Of a stretch of 64,000 nt of DNA, positions 36,411 through 44,853 are shown in pieces. Under the pieces are notes generated by a model. The model saw nothing but the letters and a program-made list of their open reading frames with translations, was not told the DNA's origin and did not search any database. The DNA is taken from positions 124,001 to 188,000 of the forward strand of contig CAJWSU010000001.1 in NCBI GenBank assembly GCA_913046335.1, given 5' to 3'. The stretch comes from TMED109 sp002684605 (GTDB lineage Bacteria > Pseudomonadota > Alphaproteobacteria > TMED109). The position numbers were made by a program, and so were the translations under genes. Every line of letters begins with the position of its first letter. Position 1 is the first letter of the stretch.

Positions 36411-38234
36411 TTAATTTACATAAGAGATTGCTGCTTCAATAGCAATTTCTCTTGCATCAGCTTCTAAACCTATTTCCCTGAGAGATCTAATCACCGCATT
36501 AAGAGCAACTAAGCCTGATTTACTTGGCCCCTCAACTCCCAGCATAATTAGACTTATTGAAACAACTTCTGCTATTCTATTATTCTTAGCAGCATCGCGC
36601 AACTGATACCTCAAAGCAGTGGCAGGAATATTTTCTTTTTCAAATATATTACTAGCGCTTATTATATTTTTCCATGCACCTTCTCTAGATTCTATTCCCA
36701 TAGCACTGAGCAAAACCAGTAATCTACTTGCTCTTTTTTCTTTATCTTCCCTACTAAAACTATCTGATAAACCAGACCACACATCTGTTGCCTGCTGTTT
36801 ACTAAATGGAACAGGTAAAGTTTGGCCTGCTATAGCTATTAAAGGAAGAAGTCTTAGTAAACTTCCTGAAGCTTCGTAATCCAAGTCTAGAGTTTTACCT
36901 AAAACTGTTAACCAGTTAGACGCTAACATATAATTACCTCCAGCAATAGCTGCCCTAGTTGCTGAAGATGCAAACCATATAAGATCTGGTCTTGGTTTAA
37001 TAGTCAGTAATATTGGCATAATTACAGAAGCATATACCTGAAAAATTTCATCACTATCAGCATTATCTAATAAAAGCCTTAAAAACCTTGCTCTTTCTAT
37101 TACTGAAGTATTTAAAGCAGCTGCTTGTAATAATAATGATCTAGCCATAAAGCCTTCCATAGATTTACTTTCTGAAGCGGCTCTGGAAAATATATCTTCT
37201 TCAAACTTAAATTGTGTTGCTAGTTCACCTAAATATATACTTGGAAGAGAACCTGCTAGTACGGCTTTTTCAGCAGCTAACATTCTTATTTTCCAGGATA
37301 AATTAATATTTTTTGCTACTACACTTAAACCTGAAGGGTCTAAATTAAGGCGATGTTTATTTAATTGTTCGCCAGGCAATACAGCAATTAAAATTTTGAA
37401 ATAAATACTATTTTTATCAAATTCAATTTGATTAGTTTCATCTGCCAAAGTATATATTAATTTAGAAAATTTATCTTCACTATCTAACTCAGCTAATAAA
37501 AGTTCTAAACTTAATAAAGCATCATCTCTATTTCCTAATATTAATTGACATACTATTAATGTTTTTCTCCAGTAGGATTCATTTGTTCTTTTTGCAAGTT
37601 CAATTACTTCTCTACATACTTTTTCGGTCTCTCCGGACAATAAACGAGCGTATATTGCTTCCTTAGCCAAATCCCCTAACATGTCTTCAGTTGGCACTAA
37701 ATTACTTAGTTCTATTAATTCTTTTTTTGCACCTAGACTCGCTAATTTAGAAAAACGTAATGGTAAGAATGTAGCATCTTGATTTTTACTTATTATAGGC
37801 TTTCCACTTGGACTAATTGCTTGAAGACCATTTTTCTCTTCTTTATTTGGCTGATAAGCGTCACTGAGCAACAACCTTTTTGCTAAATTTCGCATAGCTG
37901 GTGAAGGCGCATTTACAGGCAAAAGCTCTAAAATAGTTTTTGCAAATGTTGAATCAGTTCCCTCCCACATTTCTAAACCTAAACCGCCATCTTTATCTGA
38001 TAAATATCCTACCCATCCTAAATTAGCTTTAGGCAATTCCGTAATAACCACTTTATCTATATTACTGTTATTATCCTGGACTTTTACTTCTTCTTTTATA
38101 TCTAAATTAGGAACTAAATTTTGAGGCTGATTATATATGTCATTTATATCATCTTGAGCTAATACGTTTTTCATTAAAACTAAAATGATAATTAATAAAT
38201 TAATAAAAATATTTTTATAATTATAAACGGTCAT
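36411..38234 (-). CDS. large exported protein of unknown function
   Basis: I do not recognise this 607-residue protein. It has an N-terminal signal sequence (hydrophobic about residues 10-24, then VLAQDD), an acidic low-complexity stretch to about residue 65, then NLGWVGYLSDKDGGLGLEMWEG. The rest is strongly alpha-helical, alanine- and leucine-rich, with repeat-like stretches suggesting a superhelical (TPR- or HEAT-like) fold, for example LAKEAIYARLLSGETEKVC and LALRDAAKNNR-type segments. It lies 4 bases before xerD and its start overlaps a 44-residue membrane-protein gene. The spot between aroK and xerD suggests a conserved alphaproteobacterial envelope protein; this is inference. Confidence 0.75.
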   Translation of the reverse strand: MTVYNYKNIFINLLIIILVLMKNVLAQDDINDIYNQPQNLVPNLDIKEEVKVQDNNSNIDKVVITELPKANLGWVGYLSDKDGGLGLEMWEGTDSTFAKTILELLPVNAPSPAMRNLAKRLLLSDAYQPNKEEKNGLQAISPSGKPIISKNQDATFLPLRFSKLASLGAKKELIELSNLVPTEDMLGDLAKEAIYARLLSGETEKVCREVIELAKRTNESYWRKTLIVCQLILGNRDDALLSLELLLAELDSEDKFSKLIYTLADETNQIEFDKNSIYFKILIAVLPGEQLNKHRLNLDPSGLSVVAKNINLSWKIRMLAAEKAVLAGSLPSIYLGELATQFKFEEDIFSRAASESKSMEGFMARSLLLQAAALNTSVIERARFLRLLLDNADSDEIFQVYASVIMPILLTIKPRPDLIWFASSATRAAIAGGNYMLASNWLTVLGKTLDLDYEASGSLLRLLPLIAIAGQTLPVPFSKQQATDVWSGLSDSFSREDKEKRASRLLVLLSAMGIESREGAWKNIISASNIFEKENIPATALRYQLRDAAKNNRIAEVVSISLIMLGVEGPSKSGLVALNAVIRSLREIGLEADAREIAIEAAISYVN

Positions 38235-38355
38235 CTTCTATTACCTTCTCAACTGTATAAGATGTCACAGGAACTCCTTTATACATGATTATAATAATGC
38301 TGCCTAAAATAGCTAAAAAGAATATTAATAAAAAAACTCTAAAAAACTTACCCAT
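38221..38355 (-). CDS. 44-residue single-pass membrane protein
   Basis: Starting at ATG 38353-38355 on the minus strand, the frame codes for 44 residues: MGKFFR, a hydrophobic helix of about 18 residues (VFLLIFFLAILGSIIIIM), then YKGVPVTSYTVEKVIEDDRL and TAA. Its last codons overlap the start of the 607-residue exported protein by 14 bases, so translation is coupled. The tail VEKVI-x-D-D-R resembles short membrane proteins I recall from this locus in other Alphaproteobacteria. Function unknown; a structural partner of the exported protein is a reasonable guess. It is too short for most gene finders. Confidence 0.65.
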   Translation of the reverse strand: MGKFFRVFLLIFFLAILGSIIIIMYKGVPVTSYTVEKVIEDDRL

Positions 38356-38501
38356 ATAAATTATTTTCCTTTATAATAATTCTAATATAAACTTATATAA
38401 AATTCATATTGTTCAGATTAAATAATATATTATCTTATATCTACAATATATACATTAGTCTAACCTTCTAAGTATTCAATGCAAGGATGACATAAGATAC
38501 T

Positions 38502-39098
38502 ATGAATAAAATATTAAATACAAATAATATAGATGAAATAATCAATTATATAAATACTAATAGTATAAAAAAACCTATCCTTATAGTTGGTATGATGGGT
38601 GTTGGAAAAAGTGCTTTAGGAAAAATTTTAGCCAACCGTCTTAATAGAGATTTTTATGATTTAGATGAAAATATTGAAAAAAAATATAATATGAAAATAT
38701 ATGAAATTTTTAAAGATTATGGAGAACAAAAGTTTAGAGATATTGAACACCAAGAAATAAAGAATATTAATAAAGGTTGTAGTGCTATAATCGCTACTGG
38801 AGGAGGAGCTTTCACATATGAAAGAAATATAAATATATTAAATAGGCTTGGCATAACACTTTGGCTGAATTCGAGACCAGAAACAATCATTGCACGGTTA
38901 AAAAAAAATATTAATAATAGACCGCTTTTAAAAAATGTAGATATAGAATCATATATTAATAATTTAATTATTAAACGTAATCCACTCTATGCAAAAGCGA
39001 ATATAACTGTAATGTCTCATGATGTTTCTAAAAATAAAATGGTAAATCAATTATTGATGGCAATAAAAATATATTTAATGGATAATAAAAATGGCTAA
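38502..39098 (+). CDS. aroK: shikimate kinase
   Basis: AroK phosphorylates shikimate in aromatic amino acid synthesis. The 198-residue protein has Walker A GMMGVGKSALG near residue 31, the shikimate-binding DLDENIE near 53 and FRDIEHQE near 78, GGGAF near 96, and the lid NNRPLL near 137. An N-terminal extension of about 20 residues precedes the core, as often in Alphaproteobacteria. AAGGA-type sequence lies 12 to 16 bases before the ATG. It overlaps aroB by 8 bases; the two act in the same pathway. Confidence 0.96.
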   Translation: MNKILNTNNIDEIINYINTNSIKKPILIVGMMGVGKSALGKILANRLNRDFYDLDENIEKKYNMKIYEIFKDYGEQKFRDIEHQEIKNINKGCSAIIATGGGAFTYERNINILNRLGITLWLNSRPETIIARLKKNINNRPLLKNVDIESYINNLIIKRNPLYAKANITVMSHDVSKNKMVNQLLMAIKIYLMDNKNG

Positions 39099-40191
39099 AA
39101 CAGTTAAAGTGAATTTAAAAAATAATGCATATAATATTATTATTGGTGACAATATAATAGAGAATATTAACAATTTTCATCAACAATACTTTAACCAAAG
39201 GCCTAAAGTAGTTATTTTTGATAACAAATTATCAGAATCAATTTATTTAAGATTATTGATTACTAAATTGGGAAAAGAAACCAAAAATATTGCAATACCT
39301 TCTGGGGAAAAAAGTAAATCTCTAAAAATTTTAAGCAACCTATATGATCAACTTTTTTCACATAATGTTGACAGAAATACAGTTATTTATGCTTTTGGTG
39401 GAGGTGTAATAGGAGATTTATCTGGCTTTGCAGCTTCGTCATATATGAGAGGTATAGATTATGTGCAAGTACCTACTACTCTTTTATCGCAAATTGATTC
39501 TTCTGTAGGAGGGAAAACTGCAATAAATAGCTCATATGGTAAAAACTTGATAGGAGCTTTCTATCAACCTAAATTAGTTTTAATAGATATAAATACTTTA
39601 AATAGCTTGCCTAAAAAACAAATGATAACAGGTTATGCAGAAATGGTTAAATATGGATTAATTAATGATGAAAATTTCTTTTTATGGTTAGAAAAAAATG
39701 GAAAACATATTTTACATAAAGACATAAAAAAATTAGAGTATGCAATAGCTATTTGTTGTAAATCTAAGGCAAGAATAGTAGCAAAAGATGAAAAAGAGAA
39801 AGGCCTAAGAGCTTTGTTAAATTTAGGTCATACTTTTGGCCATTCGTTTGAAAGAATAGCTAATTTTAAACATTTTACTCATGGAGAAGCAGTGTCAGTT
39901 GGGACTATACTCGCATTTAAAATTTCTAATGAATTAAATTATTGTTCATTAGAAGACTTTAATAGAGTTAATAATCATTTTAAAAAAATAAGACTGCCTA
40001 CTCATATTAATGATTTATTGAAAAAAAAAGTAAAAGCCGCAGATGTAATAAAAGCAATGAAACTAGATAAAAAGACGATTAACAATATAATAAAACTTAT
40101 ATTAGTAAAAGGTATAGGGAAAGCTTTTATATGTGATACAATAGATGAAAAAAAGCTTAATCTATTTTTAAAAAATAATGGTTTTATATAA
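39091..40191 (+). CDS. aroB: 3-dehydroquinate synthase
   Basis: AroB converts DAHP to 3-dehydroquinate using NAD and a divalent metal. The 366-residue protein has GEKSKSL near residue 73, the NAD-binding GGGVIGDLSGFAAS near 104, RGIDYVQVPTTLLSQIDSSVGGKTAIN near 119, and the metal-ligand segments ENFF, LLNLGHTFGHSFE near 244 and HGEAVSVG. It is full length. It starts within the end of aroK, and is followed 50 bases later by a CorC-like gene, the usual alphaproteobacterial order. Confidence 0.97.
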   Translation: MAKTVKVNLKNNAYNIIIGDNIIENINNFHQQYFNQRPKVVIFDNKLSESIYLRLLITKLGKETKNIAIPSGEKSKSLKILSNLYDQLFSHNVDRNTVIYAFGGGVIGDLSGFAASSYMRGIDYVQVPTTLLSQIDSSVGGKTAINSSYGKNLIGAFYQPKLVLIDINTLNSLPKKQMITGYAEMVKYGLINDENFFLWLEKNGKHILHKDIKKLEYAIAICCKSKARIVAKDEKEKGLRALLNLGHTFGHSFERIANFKHFTHGEAVSVGTILAFKISNELNYCSLEDFNRVNNHFKKIRLPTHINDLLKKKVKAADVIKAMKLDKKTINNIIKLILVKGIGKAFICDTIDEKKLNLFLKNNGFI

Positions 40192-40241
40192 AGTACTTAT
40201 AAAGAATAAATTAAATTATAAAGAAATGGTTTTTAAAATAA

Positions 40242-41480
40242 ATGATAATTGAAATCATAGTAATATTTTTTCTTCTCTTACTGTCAGCTTTTTTTTCTTC
40301 TTCTGAAACAGCAATAACAAAAATATCTGATGCAAAGATTCATCAATGGGATGAAAAAAAAAATAAGAAAGTAATAAAAGCTAAGAGTCTATTAAAAAAT
40401 AGAGAAAAGGTAATTGGAACACTATTATTAGGCAATAATATTGTAAATATACTTGCATCAGCATTAGCTACTAGTATTTTGATAACCCTTTTTGGAGATA
40501 AAGGGATAATCTATGCAACTGTTATCATGACTTCTCTAATATTTATATTTGCAGAAGTATTGCCTAAAACTTATGCCATAAGAGAATCCGAAAAATTAGT
40601 AATATACTCTGCGCCAATAATAATATTTTTTACAAAAATTTTATCTCCTATTATTATAGTATTGCAAAGCTTAGTTAGCTCTATTCTAAAAATAACTAAT
40701 AAAGAAAATAGTAAAAGTGACTGGAAGCAAAATTTAAGAGGCGCTATTCTATTAGCAAATAATCAAGGGGATGTTAGAAAATATGATAGAGTCATGTTGG
40801 AAAATATACTAGACCTGCATGAAGTAAAAGTTAGCGAAATTATGACACATCGCAAAAATATAGAAAGCCTTAACATATTAGAAAATATAGATGATATCAT
40901 TCACTTAGCCTTAAAGAGTAGATTTACTAGGCTTCCTCTATGGAAGGGTAACACAGACAATATTATTGGCACAATACATATTAAGGACCTATTAAGAGCC
41001 AAAAATATAGATAATAAAATAGATATAAATATTTTGATGCAAAAACCTCTATTTATATCTGATAACACCTCCTTATCTGAACAATTAAATAAATTTAAAA
41101 AAGAAACAAATCAAATGGCTTTTGTGATTGATGAATACGGTGATTTGCAAGGTTTAATAACTTTAGAAGATGTGCTGGAGGAAATAGTGGGAGAAATTTT
41201 TGATGAGTTTGATAAACAAATATTAGAACCAAATATTTTAGAAGATAAAAGTGTTACTGTTGATGGAGCCATGACAATAAGAGATTTAAACCGTTTAACA
41301 GACTGGGACTTATCAGATGATGAGGCATCAACCATAGCTGGGCTGGTAATTGATGTAGCTCAAAAATTACCAAAAATTAATGAAACAATCAAAATAGAAA
41401 ATTTTTACTTCAAAATACTTGAAAGACAAAGAACTAGACTAACAAAAATTAATATTAAACCATTTGATTTAGAAGCTTAA
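40242..41480 (+). CDS. HlyC/CorC family CNNM-domain transporter-like protein
   Basis: A 412-residue protein with an N-terminal DUF21/CNNM membrane domain of about four hydrophobic segments (residues 1-180; LSAFFSSSETAITKIS at the start), a CBS-domain pair (about 200-310; SEIMTHRKNIESLN and QMAFVIDEYGDLQGLITLEDVLEEIVGEIFDE), and a C-terminal CorC_HlyC domain ending near LTKINIKPF. The family is linked to magnesium and cobalt transport or resistance; hemolysin is a historical name. It follows aroB in the conserved aroK-aroB-CorC order and is 4 bases before the AEC permease gene. Confidence 0.93.
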   Translation: MIIEIIVIFFLLLLSAFFSSSETAITKISDAKIHQWDEKKNKKVIKAKSLLKNREKVIGTLLLGNNIVNILASALATSILITLFGDKGIIYATVIMTSLIFIFAEVLPKTYAIRESEKLVIYSAPIIIFFTKILSPIIIVLQSLVSSILKITNKENSKSDWKQNLRGAILLANNQGDVRKYDRVMLENILDLHEVKVSEIMTHRKNIESLNILENIDDIIHLALKSRFTRLPLWKGNTDNIIGTIHIKDLLRAKNIDNKIDINILMQKPLFISDNTSLSEQLNKFKKETNQMAFVIDEYGDLQGLITLEDVLEEIVGEIFDEFDKQILEPNILEDKSVTVDGAMTIRDLNRLTDWDLSDDEASTIAGLVIDVAQKLPKINETIKIENFYFKILERQRTRLTKINIKPFDLEA

Positions 41481-41484
41481 TTCC

Positions 41485-42369
41485 ATGTTGAATACTTTTA
41501 TTCAGCTATTTCCTATTATAGCACCTACTTTATTGATAATATTACTTGGATTCACATGGAATAAAATAGGTAACCAAGTAAACCAGTCAGAAATAACCAA
41601 TATTATTACATGGGTTGGAGCTCCATGTTTAATATTTAACACACTCATAAAGTTAGAATCCTCTATATTTATAGTTCAGGATGTAATTATAGCTGCAATA
41701 TTAATGATATTAATAATGTTTGCATGCTCCTATATAGTATTAAAACTATTTAAATACCCTATAAGGCCATTAATAAATACTATGACTTTTGCAAATAGTG
41801 GTAATATAGGAATGACTATTTCCCTTTTTGCATTTGGATTTATAGGTTTGGAATTAGCCGTAATTTATTTTATGGTTTCTTCTATGCTGCATTTTACTAT
41901 TGGACTTTCAATTTGGTCAGGTAAATGGTCGTTCAAATTTTTATTAAAAACTCCTGTTCTATATGCGGTATTAGCCGGACTTATTATAAATTTTAATAAT
42001 ATAGAACTTCCCAAGACTATAACTAATACTACCTCTATTCTTTCTGGTATAACAATACCTTTACTACTTTTCACTATGGGAATATCTATTAATAAAATTT
42101 CTTATAGAATTGAACTCAAAATAGTTATACTTATTATTCTGAGAATTTTTATTGCAACTTCTGTAGCTTATTTATTAACAATATTTTTAGACATAAAAGG
42201 TATTGCTAGAAATGTCATAATTTTACAAGGAGTGCTTCCCGCACCAATCTTTACTTATTTATTTGCCTCACAGTTCAATGTAAATCCAGAAAAAGTAGCA
42301 AACTATCTAATGACATCAACATTTATATCTTTATTTACTATTACTATATTTTTAACTTTAATTTTATAA
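41485..42369 (+). CDS. AEC (auxin efflux carrier) family permease
   Basis: A 294-residue protein with about ten hydrophobic segments. LLGFTWNKIG near the start, TWVGAPCLIFNTLI, MTFANSGNIGMTISLFAFG near residue 93, IPLLLFTMGISI near 190 and LPAPIFTYLFASQFN near 255 match the AEC family, whose bacterial members transport organic acids such as malate or malonate. It starts 4 bases after the CorC gene. Substrate unknown. Confidence 0.88.
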   Translation: MLNTFIQLFPIIAPTLLIILLGFTWNKIGNQVNQSEITNIITWVGAPCLIFNTLIKLESSIFIVQDVIIAAILMILIMFACSYIVLKLFKYPIRPLINTMTFANSGNIGMTISLFAFGFIGLELAVIYFMVSSMLHFTIGLSIWSGKWSFKFLLKTPVLYAVLAGLIINFNNIELPKTITNTTSILSGITIPLLLFTMGISINKISYRIELKIVILIILRIFIATSVAYLLTIFLDIKGIARNVIILQGVLPAPIFTYLFASQFNVNPEKVANYLMTSTFISLFTITIFLTLIL

Positions 42370-42385
42370 AATTTTAGGAAAATTA

Positions 42386-42940
42386 ATGACTTTATCTTCA
42401 CCAAATAATAGAGAAAAAATTCACAAAAGAAATGTTCAATGCGAAGGGTTTAAAAGAGAAGATGGCCTCTGGGATATAGAAGGGCACCTCAAAGATACAA
42501 AAACATATACCTTTAAAAGTGACTCTAGAGGCCAAGTTAAAGCTGGAACTGCTATACACGAAATGAGTATAAGACTAACTTTAAATGATAATCTAAAAAT
42601 TATAGATGTTTGCGTAGCTATGGATTCACATCCATATAATATATGTCCAGAAATTGTTCCAAATTTTAAAAAATTAATAGGTATAAATATCGGTAAAGGT
42701 TTTAGAAAAAATGTGTATTCAAGAGTAGGTGGAATAGAAGGATGTACTCATTTAGTAGAACTTTTGTTTCCTATTGCTACTACAGCTTTTCAAACAATCT
42801 ATTCTTATAAAGCTTTCAAAAATAATAATAAAGCTAAAAAAAATAACTCTCCTATATTGATAAATACCTGCCATAGCTGGGGAGAAAATAATGAAGTAAT
42901 AAGAGACTATTATCCAAAATTTTATAAAGGAGATATTTAA
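42386..42940 (+). CDS. DUF2889 domain protein
   Basis: A 184-residue protein matching DUF2889: HKRNVQCEGFKREDGLWDIEGHLKDTKTY at the N-terminus, AGTAIHEMSIRLTL near residue 53, AMDSHPYNICPEI near 73, and GCTHLVELLFPIATTAFQT near 118. The family is uncharacterised, sometimes next to CoA or degradation genes; the conserved Cys and His residues suggest a metal or catalytic site, which is speculation. It follows the AEC permease by 16 bases, and converges with bolA at a 3-base gap. Confidence 0.8.
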   Translation: MTLSSPNNREKIHKRNVQCEGFKREDGLWDIEGHLKDTKTYTFKSDSRGQVKAGTAIHEMSIRLTLNDNLKIIDVCVAMDSHPYNICPEIVPNFKKLIGINIGKGFRKNVYSRVGGIEGCTHLVELLFPIATTAFQTIYSYKAFKNNNKAKKNNSPILINTCHSWGENNEVIRDYYPKFYKGDI

Positions 42941-42943
42941 TTA

Positions 42944-43213
42944 TTATGAATCTTTTAGTTTTAGTGATAAAGCATGTAATCCTGTATTAAACTCTTTCTC
43001 CAAAACCTTATAAACCATTCTTTCTTTTTCTATTCTACTTTTTCCTAAAAATTCTTTACTTATAACTTCTACATTGTAATGACTTTCTCCTGATTCTGGA
43101 GCACTCTGATGTCCCCGATGGCTATTACTATCATCTATGACCTCTAAATAACTAGGATTAAAATATTCTTTAATTACTTGTTCTATTCTATTTTTTCGGT
43201 CACCTTTACTCAT
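42944..43213 (-). CDS. BolA family protein
   Basis: An 89-residue BolA/YrbA-like protein. The core SHRGHQSAPESGESHYNVEVISKEFLGKSRIEKERMVYKVLEKEF has the class II KH-like fold pattern, with the histidine of ESHYNV that can share iron-sulfur clusters with monothiol glutaredoxins. BolA proteins act in iron-sulfur trafficking or transcription regulation. It is divergent from the DnaJ-like gene, with 48 bases between, within the alphaproteobacterial bolA-DnaJ-cobST neighbourhood. Confidence 0.92.
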   Translation of the reverse strand: MSKGDRKNRIEQVIKEYFNPSYLEVIDDSNSHRGHQSAPESGESHYNVEVISKEFLGKSRIEKERMVYKVLEKEFNTGLHALSLKLKDS

Positions 43214-43261
43214 AAATAATTCCTTTCAAGAAACTCATAATTATAATATAAATACTATAAA

Positions 43262-43819
43262 ATGAAATACTTTGATAATAATATAAAATATATATATGAA
43301 AAAAATGGCTCTGATACTCCTCAGTTAACAAAGTATTGTGAATGGAAAGGCTGTAATGAAAAAGGTATCCATAAAGCTCCTAGAAATAGAGAGTATTTAA
43401 GAGAGTTTAGATGGTTTTGCTTAGAACATGTTCGTGAGTATAATAATAAATGGAATTATTTTTCAGGATTATCTCAAATAGAAATTGAAAAAGAGCTAAA
43501 AGCTGATTTTTCATGGCACTTACCTACATGGCCTATGAGCGAAAATCTTAATAACAAAAATATAAAAGATGACTTTGAAATTTTAGATTCTACAAAAAAT
43601 ATGAATAAAATAAGTAATTTAGAAAATAATAAAGAAACAAAAGCTCTAAGAAAATTAGGCTTAACTCTAGATTCCTCCTTGCAAGATATTAAAAGACGAT
43701 ATAAAATTTTGGTCAAGAAACATCATCCTGATACTAATACAAACAAGAAAAAATCTAATAATATATTAATTGAAATTAATGAAGCATATAAAATACTTTT
43801 AAAAACTATTAAACAATAA
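43262..43819 (+). CDS. J-domain protein (alphaproteobacterial DnaJ-like)
   Basis: A 185-residue protein with a short C-terminal J domain (about 125-182) including the HPD motif at residues 155-157 for stimulating DnaK. The N-terminal part has C26, C31, C53 and H56 in YCEWKGC and WFCLEH, a likely zinc site, with ADFSWHLPTWP downstream. This architecture is typical of the J proteins encoded beside cobS in Alphaproteobacteria. It is 14 bases before cobS; it may assist the CobS/CobT complex or an associated client, which is inference. Confidence 0.9.
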   Translation: MKYFDNNIKYIYEKNGSDTPQLTKYCEWKGCNEKGIHKAPRNREYLREFRWFCLEHVREYNNKWNYFSGLSQIEIEKELKADFSWHLPTWPMSENLNNKNIKDDFEILDSTKNMNKISNLENNKETKALRKLGLTLDSSLQDIKRRYKILVKKHHPDTNTNKKKSNNILIEINEAYKILLKTIKQ

Positions 43820-43833
43820 ACCAGGATACTAGT

Positions 43834-44853
43834 ATGAACAAATATGATAAAGAAACTAATTTAAATAATGAGCCTAATACTACAATAAATACACAAAAAA
43901 CTTTTAACTTGCGTGCAAATATGGAAATACCAGCTTACTCTGAACCTGACAAGTATGTTCCTGAAATTGATAAAAATTATCATTTTGATGAGGAAACTAC
44001 ATTAGCAATTTTAGCTGGTTTTAAATATAATAGAAGAGTACTAGTTCAAGGTTTACATGGTACTGGAAAATCTACTCATATTGAACAAATAGCTGCCAGA
44101 TTAAATTGGCGATGCGTAAGAATTAATTTAGATAGTCATATTAGTAGAATAGATTTAATAGGAAAAGATGCCATAGTTTTAGAGAATGGAAAGCAAATTA
44201 CTACTTTTAAAGAAGGCATTCTTCCATGGGCTATACAATCGGCAACAGCATTAGTATTTGATGAGTACGACGCAGGACGACCAGATGTAATGTTTGTAAT
44301 ACAAAGAATATTAGAAGCAGACGGAAAATTAACATTATTAGATCAAAGTAAAGTTATTAAGCCTCATAAATACTTTAGGCTTTTTGGCACCGCCAATACC
44401 ATTGGATTAGGAGATACAACTGGTCTGTATCATGGAACTCAACAAATAAACCAGGGGCAAATGGATAGATGGAATGTAGTAACTTCATTAAATTATCTAG
44501 CAGAAGACATTGAATCAAAAATTGTATTTTCTAAAATTTTGGAATTAAATGAAAAGTTTTTAGATAAAAATAAAGTTAATAATATGGTCAAATTAGCAAA
44601 CCTCACAAGAAATGGTTTTAAAAATGGTGATCTTTCTACGTTAATGTCTCCAAGGACAGTTATATCTTGGGCAGAAAACAGCATAATATTTAAAGATATT
44701 TCTTATGCGTTTAAAGTTTCTTTTTTAAACAAATGTGATGAAACTGAAAGAAATACTTTAAGTGAATACTACCAAAGGTGTTTTGGTAACTTATTGCCTG
44801 AAGAATGGCTATCTGCAATTATAGAAAACAAAATAATAATAGAATCTAAATAA
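43834..44853 (+). CDS. cobS: CobS-like AAA+ ATPase
   Basis: A 339-residue AAA+ ATPase of the MoxR-like branch, annotated as the CobS subunit of cobaltochelatase. Walker A is GLHGTGKST near residue 73-81, Walker B VFDEYD near 141-146, with FRLFGTANTIGLGD as sensor 1. It partners with the VWA-domain CobT, whose ATG overlaps its stop by one base (TAATG). CobN, the chelating subunit, is not in the window, and this cobS-cobT pair is widespread next to DnaJ in Alphaproteobacteria that may lack aerobic B12 synthesis, so its real client may differ. Confidence 0.88.
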   Translation: MNKYDKETNLNNEPNTTINTQKTFNLRANMEIPAYSEPDKYVPEIDKNYHFDEETTLAILAGFKYNRRVLVQGLHGTGKSTHIEQIAARLNWRCVRINLDSHISRIDLIGKDAIVLENGKQITTFKEGILPWAIQSATALVFDEYDAGRPDVMFVIQRILEADGKLTLLDQSKVIKPHKYFRLFGTANTIGLGDTTGLYHGTQQINQGQMDRWNVVTSLNYLAEDIESKIVFSKILELNEKFLDKNKVNNMVKLANLTRNGFKNGDLSTLMSPRTVISWAENSIIFKDISYAFKVSFLNKCDETERNTLSEYYQRCFGNLLPEEWLSAIIENKIIIESK

